In this document: piece by piece, positions 23,455 to 31,500 of the stretch
How positions within the stretch are numbered: the first letter of the stretch is position 1
Layout of the letters: each line of letters starts with the position of its first letter
From: Akkermansiaceae bacterium
Lineage (GTDB): Bacteria > Verrucomicrobiota > Verrucomicrobiia > Verrucomicrobiales > Akkermansiaceae
NCBI GenBank assembly: GCA_015062055.1
Contig: SUVK01000024.1
Location: 1 to 32,449, forward strand
Length of the DNA stretch: 32,449 bases
Direction: 5' to 3'
Notes under the pieces: generated by a model
Seen by the model: only the letters and a program-made list of their open reading frames with translations
Told to the model about the DNA's origin: nothing
The model's database searches: none
Made by a program: the position numbers and the translations under genes

Positions 23455-26400
23455 ATGATCAGATATTCTACAGCCTTATCCGTCATTGCACTTGCGGCCG
23501 TGAGTGCCCCGTACGTATGCCAGGCTCAAGACCCTGCCGGTAAGTTCAAGCGCATTACAGCCCTTCAACAAAACGGCAAGATTGATGAAGCCTTGAAGAT
23601 GTGCGATGAGATGCTCAAGTATTTCCAAGGCAAATCTCGCACCGTACAGCAGTATGGTTTCTATGAACCCTTCTTTGTATGGAAGAAAGGTGAGCTTTTG
23701 ATGGCCGCCAAGCGTTACGATGAAGCCTATGAGGCTTTCCGTACTCTTAACACGAGTGAAAAGTTCCAGGCTAAGGCCATGCGCGAGCGCGCCAAACGTA
23801 AAAAGTTGCTTAACGGCGAAGGGTATGACCCCTACTTGACAGCCAGTGGCTATTACATGGGGCTTTGCCTTTACCAAAAGGGCGTAGGTGACCCCAAGAA
23901 GAAGATTGCCCCCGATCCTTCTGCTTTCGATAAAGCAATTCCTGCCTTGGAAGATTACCTGAAGCTCTATCAGAGCGGCAAGGTATCCAAGATGGAAAAA
24001 GCACTCAAGGTTGATGGGCAGATTTGCTTCATGCTCATGCAGGCATATATATTGCAGCCGACACCCGATTTCAAGAAAGCCGGCAGCTACTTGGAGCAAG
24101 GCCGCAAGTCTAAGAGCGCCATCCCCGATGAAATGGCTATGGCCGGTCTTTCTACCGTGATTAATGTTGCGATGAAGAACCCCGAAGCCATCAGCTGGGT
24201 GCGCGATATCATCGTATCTAATCCTCAGAGCTATTGCTTGGGTCCCGTGCGCATGGCTCGTCACGGCTCTTCATTCTTCGGTCCTGCTCAAAGCTGTGAA
24301 AAAATGTTCAAGGCTGCTCTCCAAGAGGGCAACCTCAAGAAGGCCAATGATAGCGCTCGCTCTGCCATTGCATTGATGGGTATGGTGCCCAACATGGAGG
24401 AGTCCGTCACAGCCTTGGGCAAGATGATTGAGCAAATCGGCAAGACCAAGCTTGTTGTTACAGACTTGGACGGTGCCAGATATAATGGAGCTGACTGCGC
24501 TGTGGTGAAGGGCAATTATGAAAAAATGATTGCTGACAACATGCCTCTGGATGCCTTTGCCTTGCAGTTGAACTCCTCTATCGCATTAGACTATGGCTGC
24601 CACCGCATGGCTAAAGCCGGTTACAAGATTTTGGTGGAGCGCTACCCCAACCTCAGCAGTAAGGATAAAGAAGGCAAACCTCAACCCTTGTCTGATAAGT
24701 TGAAACAAGGATATGCCCAGCTGAGCCGTACTACAGGCGATGAAGCAACGGCCTTGGTGGTAGAAGCTTCTTTGAACCCCGATAACTTGGGTGATGAAGG
24801 TGCTCTTTCTCTCGAAATCAACCGCATGGTGCAGGCTCAGAAAGACAAGCGTTGGGAAGATGTGGAGAAGTTTGCCTCCAATATCATTGCTTCTCCCGTC
24901 ATTAAGAAGACCTCCCCCAACTATTTGCAGGCTCACCTCTCGAGAATAGCCGCACTTAAAGAGCTGAAACGCGAGGAGGAGGCTGTTGCTGCCATTCAGA
25001 AGATGCTTGATGATAAGGTAGTAGATAATGCAACCGAGGCTTCTGAAGAAAATCGAATCAGTGCCGACCGCATGCTGCGTTTCCATCAGTGTATCGGCTA
25101 TTACACACTGATGCGTAAGGGAGGTGCCATTAACTCCGAGTATCTCGACAAGGTACAGCAGACCGTTGTCGATTACGAGAACAAGTACCCCAATGTCAAA
25201 GAGGATGATGAATACTTGCCCTCCATGTACTTCTATGCTCTGCAGTCATTGATGCTGCGCAGTGATAAGGCAGACTTCGAGCCGGCTCTTGTGCTGTGTG
25301 ACAAGTTTGAGGCCAAGTTCACCAAGCACGATTATTATGCCAGCATCCTGATCGTCAGAGCGAATATCAATATCTATCTTGCCAATACTCAAAAGAACAA
25401 GGCTAAGATGGTGCCTGCTGTCAAAGATTTGGAGAAAGCTTGCAAGATTGCCCTCGATCGCCCCAATGGCGCAGGTAAATCTACGGCAGGCGAAGCTCTC
25501 AACAAGCTTGCCATTAATGGCCGTGTGGTTCAAATGCCAAAAGCCGGTGGTGATGGCAAGACTCCGGAAACCTCCGAGGAGCAGCAAGCTCGCTACCGTG
25601 GCTATTTCACCACCTTCTGGGAGAAGGTGGATGCCGGCTCCGAGACGAACCGCTTTGCCTTGCAGATGTGCCGCATGGAGCTGAGTGCAGTTAAGGGGGA
25701 TGCTGCAGCCTTTGATGCGGCCGTGGCTCGTACACGTTCTATCATTGAACGCGAATCTAAGTATGCCTATTCTCAGAAGAAGATTAACCCCGAAGTTGCT
25801 AAGACCATTGCCAGCTACATCAGCATACAAGCTGAGGTTAAGCAATGGAAGCTGGCTGAAATTGAAGCCTGCATTAAGGAACTTGAAGGGGTGCTTGCAA
25901 AGGGTGACAAGACCACCGGTGCTTCCCTTGCCCTGGAGCGTTTGAATGCTCTGAACGAGGCTATTGCCGGTAGCCCCGATGATGCAAGCTTGATTGCTAA
26001 GCGAGATGCCGTGCTCACCGACTTGTCGACCAATTACAAGCCCGACGAGCTGACGAACGATGTTTGCTTCACCATTGCCGAACACTTGATGAAGCTGGCC
26101 GATGTGGAAAGTGGCGATGCTGCATCCATTAACGCTACGGTGAAGGAGGCCAAGCCCTACTACACTGCTGCTGTTAAGCGTGGTGGCGAGTTGGTAGATG
26201 ATAACAGATGCGGCCTTGCCGATGCCACATGTATTGCCGTTGTGGCCGCTGCTGAAAAGGTCTGGCGCGCCAATGTCGAAAGAGGTGAAGCCAAGGCTAA
26301 GGCTTCTCTCTCTGATGCGGACCGTAAGCAACTCCAAGATGCCATCGTCATGTACGATGAGGTTATTAAGGCAAACGTTGACTTCGAGCTCACCAACCGC

Positions 26401-26925
26401 GCCCGTTACGGCAAGGCTCGTGCCTTGCTTGTACTTGGTGAAACGAAGAACTTAAACGAGGTTGTTGCTCTGACCAAGGCATACCTTGAAATGGATAGCG
26501 ACTCTGACATCGCCGTACGTATGTTCTGCATCCAGGCAGATGCCTACGAGCAGCTCGGTAAGGTCGATGAAGCCATTAAGATTCATCGCAACCTGATGCA
26601 GGACTACTTGGGTAGCATCTATATTTCTGCTCCTTCTTGTGCTGAGATGATGCGCTTGCTGTGGAATAGAAATGCCGGTCAATACAGTGAGGTTAACGGT
26701 AAAGTTACCCATACCGACCGCTGGACTGCCTGGAGCAGTGGCAACAACTACGTAACCATGATTCAAAAGGATATCATGGATAACGAAGAAAGTAAGAAGC
26801 TGATATCTGCCGCAGAACATAAGGCTTTTGCCGTGGTTCGACAGCTTGTCTCCAAGTACGGCGAAGCCGCTGAGGTCATTAACGAAACTCGCCGCGAACA
26901 GGATGATATGCGCAAATATCAATAA
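23455..26925 (+). CDS. Large periplasmic TPR-repeat protein
   Basis: The protein has 1156 aa. A signal peptide (MIRYSTALSVIALAAVSAPY, cleavage after CQA at about residue 24) exports it. The rest is almost wholly alpha-helical with TPR-like units spread along the chain, for example FKRITALQQNGKIDEALKMC near the start and CIQADAYEQLGKVDEAIKIH near 1030. No catalytic motif is seen. Lying beside ExbB/ExbD genes, it may be the periplasmic scaffold that the energised complex acts on; this linked arrangement is common in Verrucomicrobiota and Planctomycetota as I recall. The C-terminus RREQDDMRKYQ recurs in a short relic at 28557-28652. Confidence 0.85.
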   Translation: MIRYSTALSVIALAAVSAPYVCQAQDPAGKFKRITALQQNGKIDEALKMCDEMLKYFQGKSRTVQQYGFYEPFFVWKKGELLMAAKRYDEAYEAFRTLNTSEKFQAKAMRERAKRKKLLNGEGYDPYLTASGYYMGLCLYQKGVGDPKKKIAPDPSAFDKAIPALEDYLKLYQSGKVSKMEKALKVDGQICFMLMQAYILQPTPDFKKAGSYLEQGRKSKSAIPDEMAMAGLSTVINVAMKNPEAISWVRDIIVSNPQSYCLGPVRMARHGSSFFGPAQSCEKMFKAALQEGNLKKANDSARSAIALMGMVPNMEESVTALGKMIEQIGKTKLVVTDLDGARYNGADCAVVKGNYEKMIADNMPLDAFALQLNSSIALDYGCHRMAKAGYKILVERYPNLSSKDKEGKPQPLSDKLKQGYAQLSRTTGDEATALVVEASLNPDNLGDEGALSLEINRMVQAQKDKRWEDVEKFASNIIASPVIKKTSPNYLQAHLSRIAALKELKREEEAVAAIQKMLDDKVVDNATEASEENRISADRMLRFHQCIGYYTLMRKGGAINSEYLDKVQQTVVDYENKYPNVKEDDEYLPSMYFYALQSLMLRSDKADFEPALVLCDKFEAKFTKHDYYASILIVRANINIYLANTQKNKAKMVPAVKDLEKACKIALDRPNGAGKSTAGEALNKLAINGRVVQMPKAGGDGKTPETSEEQQARYRGYFTTFWEKVDAGSETNRFALQMCRMELSAVKGDAAAFDAAVARTRSIIERESKYAYSQKKINPEVAKTIASYISIQAEVKQWKLAEIEACIKELEGVLAKGDKTTGASLALERLNALNEAIAGSPDDASLIAKRDAVLTDLSTNYKPDELTNDVCFTIAEHLMKLADVESGDAASINATVKEAKPYYTAAVKRGGELVDDNRCGLADATCIAVVAAAEKVWRANVERGEAKAKASLSDADRKQLQDAIVMYDEVIKANVDFELTNRARYGKARALLVLGETKNLNEVVALTKAYLEMDSDSDIAVRMFCIQADAYEQLGKVDEAIKIHRNLMQDYLGSIYISAPSCAEMMRLLWNRNAGQYSEVNGKVTHTDRWTAWSSGNNYVTMIQKDIMDNEESKKLISAAEHKAFAVVRQLVSKYGEAAEVINETRREQDDMRKYQ

Positions 26926-26955
26926 GCCTAACTCTTAACACTAAGTTTTACGAAA

Positions 26956-27990
26956 ATGAAATTCAACCATATTGTTACACTTGGTCTTGCTGCATTTGTC
27001 GGGTTTTCTCTCCCGGCAGATGCCCAAGATAAAAAGATTGATGTAAAAGCTTACTACGTTAAAAAGGCTAAAGAAGAAGGTAAGAATAAATCCGGTAAAT
27101 TATCAGCGGTTTCTATTGTTTCTTCTACCAAGCCCGGTACCTTCGTAGTGAAGCTCAATGAAGATGAAACTAAGGAGGTTAAGATTAAGGATGATTACTC
27201 TACCTTCTACGTGATTACCCCGAAAGAGCTTGTGGAGGCTTTGCGCCTTTATGCGGCGGAGGATTTTGCCCCGGCCGGTAAAGCCTTGCACAAGGTGCGT
27301 AAGCAGTTGGAAAACTGGCGTGGTTTGCCGGAAGGTCCCTACATGCGAGCCTATCGCGCAGAGGTAGAATGTGCCGTTCGTCAGCTTGATTTTGCCGGGG
27401 CCTTGGCCGTGGTTAATGAATTCCCGAAGGATATTGAGAAGCTACTCACCCCTCAGGATAAGGTCATGCAAAGTGCTGTGAAGCTGTTGGCCGGTGCAAC
27501 CCGCGAAGGCGGGGTAGACCCTACTAAGATTGAGGACGGCATTAAGACTGTGATGGACAAGCTCGGCTCTGCCGTTACTCCTGCTCATTACGGGTGGATG
27601 TACTTTGCCTTGGGCGCCGCCTATCAGTCGACAATACCCGCAGACCAAATCAGCTCTCACAACATCGCCGCAGAGCACAAGGTAAATGCCAGCAAGGCCA
27701 TCGATGCTTTCTGTGTTGCAGGTATCAGTACTCACGGTGCGCAGATGCAGCTGCCCATCGAGGCCATGAAGCGGGCTCAGCTCTTGCTGTGGTCCATGCC
27801 CGGTGTGCAGGCTGAGGTGAAGGCCTACGGGCACCCTACCCCGGCCAAGTTCAAGAAGCAGTCTCAGGATTTCCAAGACGCTGTTACCCTCGCCTACATG
27901 CTTATCAACGTATATGGCGTCGAGGCTCCGGCTGATTCTCCCCTCGCCAAAGCTGCTGAATTGTATGTAAACACCAAGGCTAAGAAATAA
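26956..27990 (+). CDS. Secreted protein of unknown function in the ExbB/D-TPR cluster
   Basis: The protein has 344 aa with a signal peptide (MKFNHIVTLGLAAFVGFSLP, cleavage after ADA at about residue 23). A lysine-rich section follows, then a short beta region (STKPGTFVVKLNEDETKEVK), then mostly helical sequence similar in feel to TPR proteins (FAPAGKALHKVRKQLENWRG). No family is recognised. It starts 30 nt after the TPR gene and ends at a strong terminator, so it is probably the last gene of the same transcript and works with it in the periplasm. Confidence 0.75.
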   Translation: MKFNHIVTLGLAAFVGFSLPADAQDKKIDVKAYYVKKAKEEGKNKSGKLSAVSIVSSTKPGTFVVKLNEDETKEVKIKDDYSTFYVITPKELVEALRLYAAEDFAPAGKALHKVRKQLENWRGLPEGPYMRAYRAEVECAVRQLDFAGALAVVNEFPKDIEKLLTPQDKVMQSAVKLLAGATREGGVDPTKIEDGIKTVMDKLGSAVTPAHYGWMYFALGAAYQSTIPADQISSHNIAAEHKVNASKAIDAFCVAGISTHGAQMQLPIEAMKRAQLLLWSMPGVQAEVKAYGHPTPAKFKKQSQDFQDAVTLAYMLINVYGVEAPADSPLAKAAELYVNTKAKK

Positions 27991-28007
27991 GCTTACTTTT
28001 TAACTCG

Positions 28008-28047
28008 GGCGGAGGCGCAACAACAGTGCCTCCGCCTGCTTTTTTTT
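28008..28047 (+). terminator. Rho-independent terminator ending the ExbB/D-TPR cluster
   Basis: A stem of at least 9 bp (ggcggaggc 28008-28016, gcctccgcc 28028-28036), extendable inward through G-T and C-G pairs, is followed by eight T residues (28040-28047). Confidence 0.92.
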
Positions 28048-28059
28048 CGATACATTGCT

Positions 28060-28536
28060 ATGACAGACATGATTGTAAGGCTCTTCGAGCTGCCGGATGG
28101 TGCCCCTCTGCGCGCAGCATTGGTAGAGAAGGGCGTTAAGATACGACGTTGCAACCCTTTCGAAGCGCATATTCTCGAGGCCTGGATTGCAGAGCATTTC
28201 AGCCCTCGTTGGGTGTGCGAGAGTCGCGTTGCTATGGCGCACCAACCCTCCGGCTGTTTTATAGCCACCAAAAATTCTGCCATCCTCGGGTTCGTCTGCA
28301 TCGATGCCACGGCCCGTGGCTTCATCGGCCCCATGGGGGTGAGCGAGGCGGCACGAGGCCTCGGTATCGGCAAAGCTCTCATGATTACCGGGCTGGAACA
28401 AATGCACCACCTGGGCTATGCCTATGCCATTATTGGCGGCGCCGGTCCGGTAGACCTGTACAAACGCTGGGTCAACGCCACCCCCATCGAAAACGCTACC
28501 ATGGGGGTTTATGAGGATATCTTGCCTAACCCATAA
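28060..28536 (+). CDS. GNAT-family N-acetyltransferase
   Basis: The protein has 158 aa. The acetyl-CoA-binding motif A is clear: GPMGVSEAARGLGIGKALM (about 90-108) with the RGLGIG pyrophosphate loop. A preceding strand (AILGFVCID) and a following YAIIGGAGPVDLYKRW complete the fold. The substrate is not predictable; the trailing LYKRW-type motif is common among small-molecule acetyltransferases. It begins 12 nt after the terminator T tract, so it must depend on a promoter overlapping the terminator or on read-through. ATG 28069 is an alternative start. Confidence 0.88.
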   Translation: MTDMIVRLFELPDGAPLRAALVEKGVKIRRCNPFEAHILEAWIAEHFSPRWVCESRVAMAHQPSGCFIATKNSAILGFVCIDATARGFIGPMGVSEAARGLGIGKALMITGLEQMHHLGYAYAIIGGAGPVDLYKRWVNATPIENATMGVYEDILPNP

Positions 28537-28549
28537 TTTTACCTCTACG

Positions 28550-28652
28550 ATGATACTTGTCCGTTTGTCTTTTGTTTGCAGGGTGTGCCAAAGCCCCCGA
28601 GGCGCAGAAAGAATCACCCCGTGAGCGCGAGGATATACGCAAATATCAATAA
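28550..28652 (+). pseudogene. Short lipoprotein relic with a shared C-terminal motif
   Basis: ATG 28550 opens MILVRLSFVC, a signal-like start. The neighbouring frame (from TTG 28557) carries LLFAGCAKAPEAQKES with an apparent lipobox FAGC and ends PREREDIRKYQ at the stop 28650-28652. Joining the two frames gives a minimal lipoprotein, so a frameshift is likely. Alternatively a 31-aa TTG-started peptide is made. The ending matches the C-terminus of the 1156-aa TPR protein (RREQDDMRKYQ) at both protein and DNA level. It may be what remains of a deleted paralogue. Confidence 0.3.
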
Positions 28653-28700
28653 CCGTACCACCTAAAATCTCTTTTTTTTCATTATTCGGCACACTTTACC

Positions 28701-28729
28701 TTGACATGCGGGATAATTCCTGCTAATTT
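28701..28729 (+). promoter_or_regulatory. Promoter for the acidic-tail lipoprotein gene
   Basis: A perfect TTGACA at 28701-28706, a 17-nt spacer and TAATTT at 28724-28729 with an extended TGC just before it. It is among the best promoter matches in the window and lies 27 nt upstream of ATG 28757. Confidence 0.65.
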
Positions 28730-28756
28730 TGAATTGTAGCATATCTTATTTCCTCC

Positions 28757-29767
28757 ATGAAACAGTTTCTCCTCATTCCGACAAGTGCTCTTGTGGCAGC
28801 GATTGCCTTGACTTCTTGCCAGCAAGAAGAGCAGTCTTGCACCCAGCTTGCAAAAGAGCTTACCGAATTGCTTAAGAATGTAACGGATCATGACTCCGCA
28901 AAAGCCGCAGCCCCTCGTGCCGCTGCTTTAATGAAGCGCTTGGTGAATGCTCTGGGACGCCCGGCCGACCTCTCAGGTTCGGCTCTTCATGCCAGCTCGG
29001 CAGATGAAGGTGCTGCTCTGCAGAAAGCTCTCGAAGAACTCACCGAGCAGATTGCCCGAGTATACGTCTCTTATCCGTCTGCAACCTTTGATGGTGACAT
29101 CGATGCTAAGATTCTCAAGCGCTGCGTCGGTACCGGTGGTAAGATTGAGCGTGCCAATGCCTCTGATGAGCTCAAAGCCGGCGAAGCTTATCTCACTAAG
29201 TATAACAAGAAAGGCAAATATACAGACGACACCAACAACACAGTACAGCCTTTCTCTCCCTGTTTCGGTTGCGCGGAACTTGCGGAAGCTCTCAAGCCCC
29301 AAACGCTTTCCGATGCTAAGCCCGTTGCTGATATTTTCAAGTTCGACGGTGCTGCAGATGCCATCGAGACTCCTAAGTATGAAGAACCTGCCGCTGTTGA
29401 AGCCTCTGAAACCAAGGACGAGTCCGGTGAGACAGAATCATCTTCTGAAGAGGTGACCACAGATGAGGATTCTGCTGACGAAGAAACCACCGATGAGGAA
29501 CCGGCCGAGGAGGAAGAAACTACGGACGATGAATCCGGCACAGACCTTGATGTCGATGTAGACGTCGATGTTGACGTGGATGTTTCTGATGAGGAAGAAA
29601 CTACAGAGGAAGAGCCCGCTGAAGAGGAAACTGCTGACGAAGAGCCTGCAGAGGAGGAACCCGCCGAAGAGGAAACTTCAGAGGAAGAAGAAACTGTTGA
29701 GGAGGAGCCCGAGGAAGAGACTTCTGAGGAAGAAGAGCTTGACTTGGATGTCGATTTGGATATCTGA
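28757..29767 (+). CDS. Lipoprotein with a long acidic repetitive tail
   Basis: The protein has 336 aa. The signal MKQFLLIPTSALVAAIALTS ends in lipobox LTSC, so C21 is probably lipidated. Residues 25-205 form an ordinary helical domain with a few cysteines (including PCFGC). From about residue 215 the chain is almost only E, D, T, S, P and A, with EEPAEEE-type repeats, and a DVDVDVDVDV block at 263-276. The chain ends DLDVDLDI. Such a tail should be disordered and strongly negative, and could bind calcium or other cations, or extend across the periplasm. The underlying GAT/GTC and GAG/GAA repeats make it prone to length changes. No family is recognised. Confidence 0.8.
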   Translation: MKQFLLIPTSALVAAIALTSCQQEEQSCTQLAKELTELLKNVTDHDSAKAAAPRAAALMKRLVNALGRPADLSGSALHASSADEGAALQKALEELTEQIARVYVSYPSATFDGDIDAKILKRCVGTGGKIERANASDELKAGEAYLTKYNKKGKYTDDTNNTVQPFSPCFGCAELAEALKPQTLSDAKPVADIFKFDGAADAIETPKYEEPAAVEASETKDESGETESSSEEVTTDEDSADEETTDEEPAEEEETTDDESGTDLDVDVDVDVDVDVSDEEETTEEEPAEEETADEEPAEEEPAEEETSEEEETVEEEPEEETSEEEELDLDVDLDI

Positions 29768-29798
29768 AGCTCGCGGAGTGTCTCCCGATATTAATTTT

Positions 29799-29833
29799 AA
29801 CGAGCCGCAACACCGTGAGGGTTGCGGCTCGTT
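29799..29833. terminator. Hairpin between the acidic lipoprotein gene and truA
   Basis: A perfect 13-bp stem (aacgagccgcaac 29799-29811, gttgcggctcgtt 29821-29833) with a 9-nt loop. No T tract follows on the plus strand, though the upstream side is T-rich (ttaatttt). It is probably the terminator of the preceding gene, with some read-through into truA. Confidence 0.7.
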
Positions 29834-29848
29834 ACTATAAAGAAGACG

Positions 29849-30628
29849 ATGCCCAGATTACATTTTACATGCGCGTATGACGGCACACCTTGGCAAGGGT
29901 GGCAAAGCCAAGCCGGGGGCTGCACGATACAAGATACGATAGAAAGCGCATTCCGTACCATCTTGTGTGAACCTCTGCGTATTGCTGCCTCCGGCCGTAC
30001 AGATGCCGGGGTGCATGCACATGCTCAGCATTTTCATGCCGATATACCCGATACCTGCCGCATGACAACGCAAAACTGGGTAGCTGCACTCAATGCGCAT
30101 TTGCCGGCGAGTATACGTGTAATGAGCGCATGTGAGGCAGAGGCCGAGTTTCATTCACGTTTCAGTGCGACAGGCAAGGTATACGAGTACCTTATCTCAA
30201 CCGCCCCGGTGTTAAGTCCGTTTGCGCATCAACGCGTGTGGCATTGCCCGCATGGTGTGGATACCGAGCTGCTGTCTGCGGCTCTTAAAGTATACGAAGG
30301 CGAGCACGATTTTCGGCGTTTTGCTGCTAAGCGTGGCAATGAGCCCTCCGTGCCCCCCGCAGATTACTTTGTGCGTACGATATATAGTGCAACCGTAGGG
30401 ATAGAGCAGGGGGGCTCCTTGTTACGTTTGCGTTTTCACGGCAATGGTTTCATGTACCGTATGGTACGTTTGTTGGTCGGTACGGCTCATAAGGTGGCAG
30501 TCGGTAAACTTCCCCTTGCCCAATTGCAGCAAATGCTCGCAGACCCCGACGGGGAGAAAACCCGCCATTGTGCGCCGGCAGAGGGCTTATACCTGCAATC
30601 CGTCGAATACGGCAAGTGCTTGTCGTAA
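29849..30628 (+). CDS. truA: tRNA pseudouridine(38-40) synthase TruA
   Basis: The protein has 259 aa from ATG 29849. A TTG at 29822 is rejected because it lies inside the hairpin. TruA makes pseudouridine in the anticodon stem-loop of many tRNAs. The N-terminal block YDGTPWQGWQSQ, the catalytic motif ASGRTDAGVHAHAQ with nucleophile D52, and the later blocks FHSRFSATGKVYEY, GEHDFRRFAAK and FHGNGFMYRMVRLLVGT are all typical. Length is usual for the family (E. coli 270 aa). Confidence 0.96.
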   Translation: MPRLHFTCAYDGTPWQGWQSQAGGCTIQDTIESAFRTILCEPLRIAASGRTDAGVHAHAQHFHADIPDTCRMTTQNWVAALNAHLPASIRVMSACEAEAEFHSRFSATGKVYEYLISTAPVLSPFAHQRVWHCPHGVDTELLSAALKVYEGEHDFRRFAAKRGNEPSVPPADYFVRTIYSATVGIEQGGSLLRLRFHGNGFMYRMVRLLVGTAHKVAVGKLPLAQLQQMLADPDGEKTRHCAPAEGLYLQSVEYGKCLS

Positions 30629-30636
30629 CACACAAA

Positions 30637-30668
30637 AGCACGCGCCACGGTGGGCCGCGACGCGTGCT
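30637..30668 (-). terminator. Terminator between truA and the Sel1-repeat gene
   Basis: An 8-bp stem (agcacgcg 30637-30644, cgcgtgct 30661-30668) with a 16-nt GC-rich loop. Read on the minus strand it is followed by tttgtgtg, which best suits the minus-strand gene; it may also act on truA. Confidence 0.6.
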
Positions 30669-30726
30669 GCTTGGTGTATTGCCGTTTATAAATGACGACA
30701 AATTATCGGCAGAGTCTGTATCTGCC

Positions 30727-31179
30727 TTATTTCTTTTGCTCCTTTTGAGCTTTAATCAGCTCTTTGCAACGCTGCATCAACTCCTTGGCCTTAGCCTCAT
30801 CTTTTTCTACCCCTTTGCCGTTGGCGTACATATTGGCCAAGGCGCAGCATGCAGCAGGGTCACCCGCAGCGGCGGCTTTCTCCAAGCCGGGCAGGGCTTC
30901 GGCATACATGCCTTTAGCCTTTTCGGTGTCCTGTTGCACGTTGTTCATGCCCGTATCGGTCAACCATGCAATCGTGTACTGGGCAATGGGGTCGCCGTTA
31001 GCTGCTTCTACGGTAATTGTTTCCACATCTAACCAGCACTCATCATCGGCTGCGTCCTTATCGGCTGCACAGCAAGGAGCGTTTTGCTTAGCTGCACTCG
31101 GCTCGCTGCTGTTTTCTTCTGCACCGATTGCTACTGCGCTGCTCAGTGCTACTACGCTGAATAATGCTATTTTTTTCAT
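30727..31179 (-). CDS. Secreted Sel1-repeat protein
   Basis: The protein has 150 aa from ATG 31179; an in-frame GTG six bases upstream is less likely. The signal peptide MKKIALFSVVALSSAVAIGA exports it. A cysteine-containing linker (APCCAADKDAADDECW) precedes two Sel1-like units: EAANGDPIAQYTIAWLTDTG with QDTEKAKGMYAEALPGLEKA, and AAGDPAACCALANMYANGKG with EKDEAKAKELM. Sel1 repeats are TPR-like and bind other proteins. It ends in a lysine/glutamine-rich tail. It stands alone on the minus strand between truA and tRNA-Thr. Confidence 0.85.
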   Translation of the reverse strand: MKKIALFSVVALSSAVAIGAEENSSEPSAAKQNAPCCAADKDAADDECWLDVETITVEAANGDPIAQYTIAWLTDTGMNNVQQDTEKAKGMYAEALPGLEKAAAAGDPAACCALANMYANGKGVEKDEAKAKELMQRCKELIKAQKEQKK

Positions 31180-31250
31180 AGGCACTTACTCTGCATCTAC
31201 CATTTGACTTTTGCAATTAAAAAATCTATCTTTTAGAACAGCTGAAAATC

Positions 31251-31330
31251 AGCATGTTATAAAAAAATAAGAAAAAAATATAAAAAAATCACGAATAAAG
31301 CTTGACTCGAGAGCTCAAATTTAGTAAACT
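31251..31330 (+). promoter_or_regulatory. Promoter and A-tract upstream element for tRNA-Thr and tuf
   Basis: TTGACT at 31302-31307, a 17-nt spacer and TAAACT at 31325-31330 form a strong promoter. Three phased A runs (about 31260-31288) lie just upstream and look like an UP element or intrinsic bend, as expected for a highly expressed tRNA/EF-Tu transcript. Confidence 0.7.
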
Positions 31331-31341
31331 GTCCTTGCTTT

Positions 31342-31360
31342 ACGCCCCCTTGCGGGGGTA
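31342..31360 (+). other. Leader hairpin upstream of tRNA-Thr
   Basis: The sequence gcccccttgcgggggta forms a short GC stem (ccccc against ggggg) in the 40-nt leader between the promoter and the tRNA. It may be involved in processing of the tRNA 5' leader. There is no T tract. Confidence 0.35.
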
Positions 31361-31375
31361 TCTGGAGCCCAAAAC

Positions 31376-31447
<72 letters not shown>

Positions 31448-31500
31448 TGTTTCCGGCTCATGCAAGAATAAGCAGCCCAAACTAATCATTATTTTTTATT

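Noticed and set aside
25246..26337. 363-codon minus-strand open frame opposite the TPR gene
   Set aside because: It is antisense to the continuous TPR coding sequence, with no promoter, start context or recognisable domain.
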